A program made the translations under genes and the position numbers. DNA of 64,000 nt from Aphelocoma coerulescens (taxonomy: Eukaryota; Chordata; Aves; Passeriformes; Corvidae). This document shows, one piece after another, positions 14,241 through 27,255 of this stretch. Below the pieces are notes generated by a model, which was given only the letters and a program-made list of their open reading frames with translations, did not search any database and had not been told where the DNA came from. Positions within the stretch are counted from its first letter, which is position 1; every line of letters begins with the position of its first letter. The stretch is taken from the NCBI RefSeq assembly GCF_041296385.1, contig NC_091022.1:18619967-18683966 (forward strand), read 5' to 3'.

Positions 14241-17200
14241 TATGAATAAGCTGTAATACTGATAGCTGTTTAGCAGACTCATAATGAGTCACTTGCTGTG
14301 ATCCTGAAGGTCACGAGTTGTTCCAAGCACTGGCTGTTTGGGAGGCAGATGCCCTCTCATAGCCTTGCCACAGATCTTGCTGGTGTTTTCCTCTCACCTG
14401 GCAAGGGAAAACTTGTATTCAGGCTTAATCAGTGTCCAATGGCATAAGATGGGCCATCACTAGCAACAGCAATGGGTGCTCTGCAGTCACATGTTGATTT
14501 TTCTTCCCTGCCTCAGTATATCCATCCTAGAGCAGATAGTAGAAAATGGAAGGATTCCACCATGAAGACAGACAGAGATATTTTATGTCAACAATATAAA
14601 AGAATTCTGCAGCCCCCCTCCCCCCCAGCCTTTAGCAAGTCAGATTAACCCTAAGAAACAGTGCACACTTTGTAAAGCAGAGATTTCTCATTGGGAAATG
14701 TTGTTTCTAGCTTTTCCACATCAGCTGTGAAAACATACTGCCATCCAAGCTTTGCAAAATGATTCTTAGAAAGGCCTAGCAGTGAATGCTTGGCAAATAG
14801 AAGTTTGATATATTGAGAGTCAGGCTTAAAGGCTTAATGTTATGGAAAAGAGTGTCCTAGAAGAGCCTTTTCAGAAAGCTGCCAGGGGAGACCAGTCTCC
14901 TGTGGACTTTGGGGTCTGTTTTGTTGTGGGACAGCTGATGGCAGCTGATAATCTGCCAATTTGTGCTATGGAAATGATCAACAGGTTTTTCCTGAGTAGC
15001 ATGATACAGATTAAATGGGCCTGAAAACACCAGCATTGGTAATAGGAAATAGGTATTTATTTTCTGAGTGCAAGGAGCCATTTGGAAAAAGTGCCACTCT
15101 TCTGACCTTATGCTCTGGCTTCACAGATAACCCAGTCCCAAAAAATTTTAGACTAGAACTGCTGGTCTTTTTATGGCTGCGAACAGCAGTAACAGAGCTG
15201 TTTCTAGGTGGGTTTGATGAATGGCAGGCTGCCAGGAGTGGCATCCATCTTGTAGCTGCGATAATGCCATGAGCAGCCTGAAAGCCACGTCTGACAGGAG
15301 AGCATCAAACCAGCTGTGCATTGTGCAGGGCTGACTGGAGGGATTTTGCAGGAGCAGGACTAGAGCTGGTGTGGCCAGGGTTGGATGGTGAGCATTTTTC
15401 TGTGTTTTCTAAGTCTTCACAGACATCAGCCTGTTGTGTGGAAGCCTGGTGTAGACCAATGACATCACTGATGCTCTGATAGCAAGCTGGAGTCATGAGA
15501 GCCTTGGTCCTTTAGATGTCACAGGGCAGGAAAGATGGGCTCTTGTGTTGCATCTCTGCTTTGGTGCCTGTCACTTAGCTCCAGTAACCCTCCCAATAGT
15601 TTTGCCTGACCCAGTAGCTGGAGCCATGGCTCCCCTGCAGCCCCCATTGCTGTGGCTCTGTGTCCTGACCATTCAGGTTGACGGGGGAGTAGCAAAAGCA
15701 AATGCAGGGGAAGGTGAAACAAAGAAAGGGGACTGGTATCCAGGCTCTGAACTAAGGCAGTGAGGTTTGTGGTACTGGTGGGAAGATACTCCCATGACTG
15801 TCCCCTCTGCTAGCTGCAAGCATGTCTCTGTCCCTCCCAGGGCTTACTGTTCCATGTCCTGACTTTGATATTTCCTAAGCATGACTTTATCCTTCTCATT
15901 TCTCCATCATTAGGGGAGCGAACTTTGGCACAGATGTCAGCAGCCACCAGAAACTGCCAAAAGCTTTTGTGCAGTAAAAATGTGCTCTGTCCACGCTTCA
16001 TCTTAAGGACTAAAGTCACTGCTTATAATTCTGCACCAGGCTTCTCTGAATTTAACCTAGTTTCCACTTTGCTTAGTTTCCTTACCCTCTCTACAAGGTT
16101 GCTGCACACAAACCAGAAGCCTAGTGGGAGCTTCAAATGGTCTGCTAGCCCTCTAACATGCAGTAGTAGTAATAAAATTTCTTCAGAGATGGGTTCACAT
16201 TTCTCTGATGGAATGTAAACCAAGGGCTGCTAATAATACAGTGTGTAAGGTCTTATTCAGATTTATATAAACCCTGAAACCATGTCTAAAAATAGTGCCT
16301 TGTTTTGCATTCTTGAAAGCAGATTCACCACACACCTACATCTGCCACAAAGTGCTATGCTGGTAACAAACTGGACTTCTCAGGAGTTGTATGAAAAGTA
16401 CTGAAAACCTATTTTAATTTTATTAGTCCTGCAAAATACACATGGACAGTCATATGAAATATGATAACACTTGGACTGCAGCTGTGGTACTAGCAGGAGG
16501 CATAGGGTGTGGGAAGCATCCTAGAGAGGTGTCCATCAGAGAAGTGCAAGCATTGATTGCCTGATCTGGAGTGGGAAGGAGTGTGGGGGAGCTGGATTTA
16601 GTGAATGCTTTCAGATCAGGGTGGAGTGAAAGAATAAAAACAGGCAATTGGTGTGTATTCTATATGTTATGGTAGGTTTCAAGAGAAGGGACTTTTTCTT
16701 TTAACTGTAGGGCTTGTGCTTATGACGCAAGTGTGTAAGTGGATGGGGCTCAATCCTGTAAGGTGCCAGTGCTTAATGTAGAGCTTGTAATCAGTCTTAT
16801 TAGTTTAAAGCACTTAAACTCCTTCCTCCCTTGTGTCTGCTTACCATCTCTCTGAGCTGGTCTCATGGTCATGTTTTTCACTAGTGGAAAGTCTGAGGTA
16901 ATGTAACATTTGAGATACGACTGTAGCTTTAAAGTGTTTCTTAGCCTTGAGTATGGACTAGGTGATTTTGGGCTGTAGTGTGGTGCCTGTGAAAGTGTGT
17001 GGTTAATAGCAGAATAGAACTCACAGCCATAGTAGTCTTAAATAGAGCATGTAACAATATTAAATATATCCTGCAATGAGTTTTAAGAACAAGCTAAATC
17101 CATGTGGAGTGTGGATCTTTAAAGAATGCATAATCTTTGCCCCTTGCTTTTTGCATGCTCTCCAGGGCTGGGAAAGCTGTCACTTCATTGTTGATACATA

Positions 17201-20200
17201 AAGCATCTGACATGTCTCCTGGACGTGTTGACTGCTATAGTAATGAGATTTTCTGTGGGTTTGCCCCTTTATACCTGGTAGAAAATGGATGCACTCATTT
17301 AGCTTTTTGGGAAGGTACTCCAGAGGAGGTGAGGATGAGGAGGTGGCTGCTGTCAACTTCAGCTTTCCTTGCCTTACATACCCTGTCTGGTGCAAGGCAG
17401 TAACAGACAAAGGCATAAGTGATAGCTCCTGTCGACGACGACATCATCAACACAATGGTTTTAAAGTGTTTTAACATGCCTGAATAATGGCTCACACGTG
17501 TCCTGTGACCCATGGCCAGAGCTCTGAATGGCAAGTACAGGCTCAGCACCTCTGAGAGTCAGGCTCTTTACTCTTGAGCCCTATGCAGAATTTAGGAGCC
17601 CAAACCAGCTATAGGCTCCCATATTGGGAAGTTTGGATTTCTGTTTCTAAACTGATCCTAAAAATGTGAGCTTCCTATATGCTAAGAGTAGCGTTTTCAT
17701 TTTTCACAAAAAGTGCTCTTGCCCCCACGTCCCCTGCTTTTGCTGCTGTAAGAAAGCTGAGTCAGAGGAGCATGCCACCACATGCTGGAGGTTGGAAGGG
17801 TGTTGGAAAGTATCTTGACTGCTGCTTGTATCAGCATGGTCTGTAAGAAGCTGCATTTTCAGTGAAAAACTAGAAGAATGTCTGAGGGTCACCCCTCTTG
17901 AAAGGAGCCTGGATGTTCCACAGTGTCCATTGTGGTCTTTACTTCATGCCAGCGGCATGGGCATACATCCAGATTCTATCTACTACAAAGTGAGGTCTGG
18001 GATGAGAAGAAGGGATTTGAGTGCGTCTGTATGTGACCCAAATTCTGAATTTTCAGCAGGGCTTTTTCCCAAGATGATCTGTCAGTGGGAATTATACTGG
18101 TCCAGCAGTGATGCCTTGAAAAATGCTCTCTGAAGTACAGGTGTGAGCTATAGCAGCCTACAAGTGTCTGAAGTATTTAGTGTGAGACATTAGTCACACT
18201 GAGGAGTGGCCTTGTCCAGCTGTAGTGCAGGCTTGCATGTTAATTCAGTAGAAGAGACCAGAAGATATGGAAACTCTGGCTGCCTTAGTTCATCATGAGT
18301 CGCACTTTGAGGAACATGCATGACAGATCTGTAGGTCTTGCCTGAGGCTCCTATGTAGTTTTCCCCAGCTGGGTCATCTTTATTGAAATGCTTACTGGAA
18401 GTATCCCAGGACTCGTGGAAAACCTAATTCAGTGTACTTGGAGGGTCAGTCATTTGTTCTTTCCATAGTATTTGCTTCTCTGGAGCAAACTGCTCCACCG
18501 CCCTGCTGTGGTGCTGTCCCAAGCTGTTTTCTGGGAAGCAAATTTTTTGGTCATACCTTCACCACTGTAGTTTCCAAATTCAGTTAATCTCAGTGGAAGC
18601 AGTCTTTGAGCATGGAAGCCAACCAGACACCCACGGCAGCAGAGGGAAGAGCTATTTTAAAATTCTAAAAATTAAAAAGTGTTTTTTTCACTTGCATTCC
18701 TGGGTCTTGGCCTGAACAAGGAGTAGAGGTGCCAAAACTGCGAGAGTGTCTGTTGTTGCAGTATGTCTGTCTGAACCAGAAGCAGGAAATTCTTGTGAGA
18801 GCCTGTCTCATCAGATTGCCAGCCAGCTCTGAGCTTTGCTGGTTGTGAGTGTGAGTTCGTGAAGTGGGAATGTGGTTGAGAGAAATATTTGAAGGTAGGT
18901 AAAATGGTTCACTGGAAGTGATAGCACAGTATGTAAGTGAAGCATGGTGGTGGTTTTCTGTTTTCAACATAAAAGCAAGATGTGAATATGTGAAGCAAAT
19001 TTGCATCACCCTCCTCCTTCCAGTGGAGGAGGAAATAGGGAAAACTCCGTGTATGGGTTGAGCGCTTCTCTGCCAGAACTGGTCTGCCTCTGTACTCTGC
19101 CTTTGGGTCTCCCTCTGGCTTGAAGGGGGCCAAATCCAGCCCCCTAGTTCATAACTTCCTTAAAACTTGCAGGTCAGGAATTTTTTCTTACCTTAGGCTA
19201 GACTCTGCTCTAAAACTTTCCATGTTGTTGTGTGCAGAGCTGCCTTGGCAGGAGCAGGGCTGCAGACGCTGCAGTAGGAGCCCCAGAGGTTAACCCCCCT
19301 GACCAGTAGGCTTATTCCACCTTGGCTCCATTTCAAGACTATTTAAAAGACCGTAGCCAGTCTGTGCTGCCGATTTCAGCATTACTGCTCCTAGTGGAGC
19401 TGTAACAGTGGGAGACTTTAAAGAAAAAGGACATAATGGAAACTGATTAGAAAAGTGAAGAAAGTCTTGGGATATAATAAAGCATTGCTTAAAGAAAGGC
19501 GGGAGGGTGGGTAAGGTGAGCCCTTAAAAGGCATGCATTCGATCACAGCAGGGCAGGAAATAGCTTTAGGAGAATTTTTTCTTTGGTCCATTCATAACCT
19601 GGTTTGTACCTCATTAACTTTGTTAGTGTTTTTTTTTTCTTCTGAAATCCAGGGTAGCTTATTTCCACTAAAGTCAATGTGAAGAGTCATTCAGCACCAA
19701 GCCCATGAATCCTTCAGTGCAGATTAAACAAGAGAAGCTCGCAGTGTTGCTTTCATCCTAAAGGGATGAGAAGCACATTGAGGATGTGCTGATGATGCGT
19801 GCTTTATTTACTCCGTTTTGGTGGAGCTACAGTAAGCTTCCCAGAGGTGCCTTTTCCAGGGTGCTTTCACCATTTTTCTGTAATTTACTGGATGATCAGA
19901 TGACAACCCCTGTGAAACCAGTTGCACTGTTGCCTGTAGTTGCATTTAGCCTGTTCGATTGTTTAGAACCTCCCATTAGATTGTTAGAACCTCTTGGTTT
20001 ATGAAGGAGTTGCCATAAAAGCCGCATGGCTTAAAGTGTGCCTGATAGAAAAGTGTCCAAGATCTTAAACACTTTCAGCCATTCCCTGCTTACCTAACAG
20101 ATGCTGGCTTTATGAACTGTTGCTCTGCAGTGCTAAAATTGGATTACAGGTAGCTGAAACTGTGCTGCATTATATCCTTTAAGAAAGACAGCTGGGGTTT

Positions 20201-23200
20201 TGTCTTGCTGATGAAGCCTAATTTGAATGACTTTCCTCATCAAGCCCATTTAATTAAAGATTCATTACATTCTGTATAGTGTAACAGTGAAGCACAGAAT
20301 TGTCCTCTGGGCAGCCAGCTGCCAAAACGAAGGGATTAGCTTTGGCTAAAATAGGGTAAGAAGTTGTGGGATTAAAATGCAGCAAACAAGATGGAGGTTT
20401 GAAGCTGGGGCAGAATGGGAGGGATAGTGAAGTGTCACTGTGTGTGTCTGGGGCCCTGGAGAGAGGGTTGGGTGTGCATCTATGGGATGCACTTACCCTG
20501 CTTGTGCATAAAGAGTAGATCTCTTGCTGTCTGCTGCTTTCTGAGAAGGTTTATTGTAGACAAAAGAAAGAGGATGGACTCTTGCAGCCTTTTGCAAAGC
20601 CTGTATTGTTTGCAATCCAGAAGATGGAGAATGGAAATCCATAAAATGATCCTCTGAGTTTGCAACAGGAGCACTGGTTGTACACCAGCTGCTTGGCTTA
20701 GTTTTTGTCCCTGTATCATAACTGTGTTTGTGGATGGGGAGAAGAATGGTTTGTCAAGTAGCTGTTCAGCAGCAAACACTTCCAAAGACAGTGAAAACCT
20801 TTTGTGAGAGGATCCTTGGTGGAGGTTGGCTCTGCACTGGGGAAATTCGTCATACAATTCCCCTGGATGGTGCAGTGGTGCCACTGGAGCATCCATTCTT
20901 GCGAAGTTGTAGATCCATCTGCTGCCCCAAGGCAGCAATGAACAGTTCTGTGTTGTGTTGGGCAGCAGAGGGGGGTGGGTTAGGGATTTTTTTTTTGCTT
21001 GAAAAAGAAGATTGGATGGTTCTTATTTGTATTTGAAAAGAGGAACAGATAACTTGGAGAAGAGAATTTTGGTATAAATCTCATGAGCCTGGAAAAAATT
21101 CAAGGCTGCAATTAAAAAGCTTGTTTGTACTCTTTCTGAAGTGCCTGTTCATCTTGTTTGCTCTGATCAAGAAGGAAAATCTTATGTTAACTAACAAACC
21201 ATCAGAAAGCCTGCCATTTTTGGTCAGAGCTGCCATTCTGTAAGGAGCCTACTGAGAACCAACACTTATTTCTTCTGATCCCAATTCTTTCTGTCTGTTG
21301 AGGTTTTTTGTTTAATTAAGTAGCCTTCGATATTCAGAGCAACAAAACAGTGGGCACAGGTTCTTCTCTGACATGAGTTTTTTGGCTCTCACTTGGTTCC
21401 TTAGCATTTGAAGGTGCTTTGGTTCTTTGCCTGCATGAGCCACCAGTTGGTGGCCAGGCTTCCCCCTGCCAGCTCTCCTTAAGTAGAGCTGTGCACCTGT
21501 AGCTTCCCTTTACTGAGACAGCAGGGCAGGGATGCACCGTTTTCCATATGTCCTCCCAAAATAATGACTCCTAAGCTGCAGAGCTGTGGAGGAATCATTA
21601 ATTTCTGTAAGAGCATTTGAAAGCTGTTGTTTTATGTGCCAAGTGTTTGTTGATGTGACACTAGAGTTTGGCTGCAATTGGGAATGGAGAGACACGGTTA
21701 TATTTTGGTTAAGTAATCTGAGCCTTCCACAGCCAGTTTCTCTGGGTGAGCTGAGGGTGTTCAAAGGTTCTTCAGGAGCCTTAGGATCTCTTGGGTTCTG
21801 GTAGGTGACAGTGTGCAGGGAGCTCCATGTTACTTTTAATGCTGTACCAGTCAGTATTTGAGGTCTGATTTGGTGTAGCGCGAGCCCCCAGTAATTTGGA
21901 TTAGAGGGCAGAGCATGAACTTGTCCAAAGACAGCACCACTGTTTTTTTCAAGGAAAGTTCATGTAGCATTTCATAACCAACACTGAAAATCCTGTGTTG
22001 GAAAGGTTAACCTGTCATACATTTTTTCTGGGATTTTCTTTATTTTATTTTTAACCAGATGCATGGAGAGTACCAGTGTCCCAGGCACAAGTGCTGCTCC
22101 AGGTGCCATTCCATGGAAGAGTGGGCAGTTGGAAAATTAGTTATCTGAAACTTTTCTGGGCATGATCTGAACATAGAGATTTCAGTCAGAGGTAAAGGAA
22201 ACACAAAAATAGTGTTTTTCTGTTGGAGGCTCTGGCATAGTACAGTGACAATAGCATCTCTGCTAGCATGGGGTTATATCAGTTGTGCTCTGTCTTGGGC
22301 ACTTTCTTACAGACTGTTGTATGCAATGGGAAATTGCTGTTCCAGGTAATATTGAAAGTTATGTGACATCTCTTAGCTTGTGGAAGTTCACTTATCATTC
22401 CCATCCCCAACTGAAAGGATCTCATATGTACATATATGTGTGTAGATGTTTATATGTATACACAGTGTATGTGATTACGTGTATGTATGGCTCTTTTCAT
22501 TGCAAATGATACTGCAGGGGTTCCTCACTGCAGGGAACTGCTCATACATGCTACTGTCTGCTGACAGTTAAGCCTGTCCTTGAGAAATATTTTTGCTCTT
22601 GGTCTTAGGCAGGTCTTAAACCTGGGACTCAGAGGTAGGAAGAGGAGTGTGCTAAATGATGACTGTAGCTAATTCTCAGAAACAGTATGGTGTTCTTTCT
22701 GCCCACCTTTCTCTTTCATCCTTCTTCCTGACTCTATTCCAGGATGTCTTGTGGAAAAAGGAAAAGTCGCTTCCGTTAGAACTGGCTGTTTTTCTTCTTT
22801 CCATAGATGTTTTTTCACCCCTCTACTCTCAAGTTAATGGGAAAACAAAGTATGCAGTATTTCTGCTGCAGAGTTAAATATTGATGAAGATTAAGGTGCA
22901 TTAAAAGACTGAGGAAATTCATGGCTCAGGAATAAAAATAAGCAAAACTCAGAAAATTGAAAAAATGTTCAAGTGTATGAATAGCTCTTTATCTTTCCAC
23001 CTTCCAGCATTACTTCCAATAAAATGTTTCAGCATCTTGATGCAACCATTCCAGTTTCACTGAGCTGGGGACAAGAAAGTGCTGTACAGTAACAGTTATG
23101 GGGGGAAAATGTTCTGTGCTGTGTTGGTCTTGGACTTCCTCAGAGTATTTTTGTTCCAGATGTTAAACTGCGATTTTTTTCAGAAGCCTTGTTAAGTTGC

Positions 23201-26200
23201 CAGAACATTAGATTTTTTTGAAGGATTTTCCGAACCCCAGCTGATTATCACAACACACAAGAATCCAAACTTGGGCTTGGCTTTGCTGTGCTGCAGCAGC
23301 TGCAGAAAATCTGTGTGAAAGCACAGGTTTAGAGCGCCATCATCGAATGCCCTTATAGGGTAAAACAGGGAGTGAGGGAATTCTGCTCTGCTGCCTCGTG
23401 CAACGCAGGATTTACGTCAGCCATTGAGTAACATCAAGTTCCCCAAAGCACAAATACCCTCACATACACACTGTGGCCAAGGTGGTAGCAGAGCTCCCAA
23501 AAGAGCTACAGCAGAGCAACTCAGGGATGGAAAAAATTATATCCCATCTGCCTCCATCCAGGCAAAGGATAGTAGTCTGCTCGGAGCAGAGGCAAAATCA
23601 GCCCCTGGTGTACTTTGGTTCTAGATATGACAGGACTTTTTCTAGCTGATGAGATGTGATGGTGCTGGTAGTACATGGCACAAATTGCACGTTGCTGCTT
23701 GATTGAAGTCAAAATGCCACCTGTGATTCCCTCCCTGACCAAGATGCCTGTGCCCCAGCTCCTCCTGGCCCTGTTGCTCACATTCTTTTCAGCCCTTTGA
23801 TCTAATCCTTTATGGAAATAGATGGAAAAATCTCCTAAGCTCTGTTTTGTCTAGTCAGTGTTGTCAATACGAAACTTCTCTTTAAAAAAGCAATAAATGG
23901 ATAAGCACCTTCTACTTTGTACCTGCTTCTCTCCTTACCTGCCTAAATTTTGTCTTTGTGCATTTACAGAAACTCTCAGCTATGGTATTTTTGCACTTAA
24001 TGTGTCTTCCCAAAACTTGCAGTACCTCCCCTGCTGCCTTTGTTTTGCTTTGAAGGGTCATCAGCCCATATGAGCAGAAACCTGTGACTATTCTAGTATT
24101 AAAGACAGCATGGAGCTCAATGTGTTCAAATTCCTTTCCCTAACCACAATCCTCTTTTTAGAGGCGAATTCTGCCAACCAACTTGGGTGACACGCTCTTC
24201 TGTGCCAAAGAAAGCTACTTACTTAGCCAAGCCTATCTGCTGTACCTGGAAAAGGGCTGCTTGAGGCTGCCGGAACAAGGCTCCTGCCTTTCCCAGGACA
24301 AATCCCCAGTCTGCTGGTGGCTGGGGCAACACAGGGCTGCCAGGGCACACTGCCGAAGTGGTGAGCAGATTTAGCACCCGGCAGTGTTTCATTGTCTTGG
24401 GTCTGCGCCCGGTCTGCGAGGACCATGGCATTCTTTCCTGGGAGCAGCATGGGGTCAGAGGGTCTCCCACTGAATGACACCAGGTTGTCCCCTGCCTCAA
24501 GAGAGAACTGTAGAACAAGACCTACTAAAAAAATGGTAAAGAAAAGTGGCTAAGAAGTCTGTATTTTGAAATGGGATTTTGTTTGGTGGATGCCAAGAGA
24601 GTGGCAGCTTGAGGCAGTTAAAGTAGGAAGATCAGCAGTGTCAGCTCTCTTCTGCTGTCAGTATTGATATCTCAGGGAAGGGATGATGAAAAATAGAGTC
24701 CAAAATACGAGATACGAGCAGATGTAATGGCTAAATTGCCATAAAATAGACTGAAAAGCTTTTCAGGTCACCAGAGCTGAAGTTTGTGCTAGAGATCCAA
24801 AGCACCCTTTCCTGTAACAGCATTAAGATGAGACTGGGATGTGGCGGAGGGCTGTCCTCATCTCCTGGGACCAGGCACTGTTACTCACAAGGGGTTTCAC
24901 TCTGGTGTCTGGTGTGCCACAGGAAAAGCTCTGCTCATGATTCATGCTTGTAGCTGAAAGGGAAGAGTCAGTGACTTACTCTGTGCCCTCTCTGTGTGGG
25001 CCTAATCCCAGCAGAGCTTTTCCAGTTTTGTTTATTTTTTCAATAGTATTTCGTAAAGGATTTGCTTGAGTCTGGTTTAGTGTAGGAAGATAGTCACATG
25101 GAGAGCATAGAGGAAACTCATCCAGAGGAAAATCTGAAGCTTGGAGTGAAAAACTGGTCAAAGAAGGCAGAAATTTGACTGTAGAAGTACAAACAATCTT
25201 GTCTGTGCTTTGGCAGCCTGATCCTCAGCTGGGCTTTGGAGGGCGATAAAGAGAGGATGGCAATGAGTCAGGATAGATATTTGCACTCTGTCAAGGTCCT
25301 TCCTGTTACTCCCCTCTGACTCAGGGGTTGCACAGAGATCTCTAAATATTTTACATGCCAGTGGCCCCTGCAGCAGTAGGCGTGAGATCAAGCTCATTTT
25401 TTAATCAATGTGACTCTGGGCAGACTACCCCCACTAGCATCCTCCAGACTCTTTCTATTTGAGAGCAACGGAAACAGAAGTCATCCCTTATTTACACAAA
25501 CTGATGGATTTGAGCAGTTCTTGAAAGGTACAATTATCCTAATTAAGTGAAAATAACCACCGAAAAGTCTCGATCATCTTAAAATCAAGATGTTGCAGTT
25601 CAATTGTATTTCCAGACTCGGGCAAGCTGCTGGAATGCATGCAGTTCAACTTTCCTCTATGATATAATAGTTTAAAAGAGATCAGGGTACATTTTACCAT
25701 AGTGTCTAGCAATGTGAGTTTATTCAGACTTTTGGCAGGCAGTTCTGCACACTCTTGCTAAAACTGTGAATCATCCATTGTTGGCTGATTGCACTCTAGT
25801 TGCTAAGAGATCTGTCAAGTGCATACTAAGGCTTAATTCTACATTTGCTCTAAGAAGGGCTAAATGTATTAAATTGGAACATGTCACATCCTTCCTAAAC
25901 AAGTAATTAAGGCACTGCTATGAGCCTGTCTGATGGAGAGAAAAGAAGGACCTAGTAACAGCTGGAAGATTTAACTTGTGTTGAGGTTGGTCTCTTCTGT
26001 CTGGGACTAGACTTATTGCATGTTGGATTTTCACAACCTGATGCATAGTGGAAATAGAAAGGGGAGGGAGACATTAAAAAAATAGAATTTTCAAAAGAAC
26101 TTGTTTTTCAGTGTCCTTATATAAACCTCTTAAAATGATCTAATGCTTTTTCACAAAGTGTAATTTTTAGTAATGGAAAGACAATACGTCAGTGTTTCCC

Positions 26201-27223
26201 AAGCTGCCTTGCCCCCCACCCCCTCCCAAATGAACTCTACCACTCACACTGCTCCTCCCCAGTTATCCCATCGCTTGGATGTGTTGCAATATGTGTTGCA
26301 GATGCTGTGTGCTTTCATTCAGGAGCGCACTTTAATACTCCTGTTTGCTAAGTACACCAGCAGAAGTGGTGAGTAAGTGGTACTATAAGATATCTTTAAC
26401 CAACCTTGTCTGTCCTAAATAGCCACAAGCTTTTCCAGGAGACCTTTTACTACCCACAAGGAGAAAATGGATCCATTTGTCAGCAGTAAACAGAGCACGG
26501 CGTCTGTTTCTGTGAACGTACTCCTGCCTGTGAGAGGATGTGTGGCAGCAATTAAAAAAACAAAATTAAATTTAAAAAGTTCATTAGTCAAGATTTTTAG
26601 GCTCATCTGTTCCTAAAATTACATCATTTGCACTGACATTAGCCATGTCCAGAAAGTGCCTTAGTTTCTCACCAGGCTCTGTATCTTCTACCCCTTCACC
26701 GAAGAAGAAGAAAAAGTCATGAAGTTATGGTGTCTGCCAGTATTTTCTGGTATCCAGACTAGCAGTGAACTCCCAGGTTCAGCATTTCACCTATCACCTC
26801 CCAGATCTGTGCTGTCATATTGGGGTTGGGCTGTTTGCTGCCTATGGGTGGCCTCTGCTTGGGCTCCAAAGAAGGGAAAGAATTAAACACAATCCTTGCT
26901 TAGTTTTCTAAATGATAAATTATCTTCCTTTTAAAAATAAAGACACTATCCCTGCATCAGCCATGGCTAATGGCTTGCTTATACAGTGCTTCTAGGTGCT
27001 ATATTTTGTCAGAGCTTGTTACTGAATTTTTCTTCCTTGTGTAGGTCTTTGTAGACATGATTGAAGGCTTTTTTAATCCTCTCTTTGATCATCTTTGAAA
27101 CAGATTGAGCTCTGTGAATGCTGTTTGATAGGGATTTTGGAAATGATGCATTCTTTCTGTCGGCTCCTCTCCAAGCTGCTTGTGGCTGTCAGATGTTCTG
27201 TGGGGCGTGCATGTGGTACTGGA

Positions 27224-27255
27224 GAGGAGCTGTGGCAGCAGAGGAGCTGTGGCAG
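27224..27255 (+). repeat. Two-copy short tandem repeat
   Basis: GAGGAGCTGTGGCAG occurs at 27224 and again at 27241, a period of 17 bases. There are only two copies and no wider array. Confidence 0.8.
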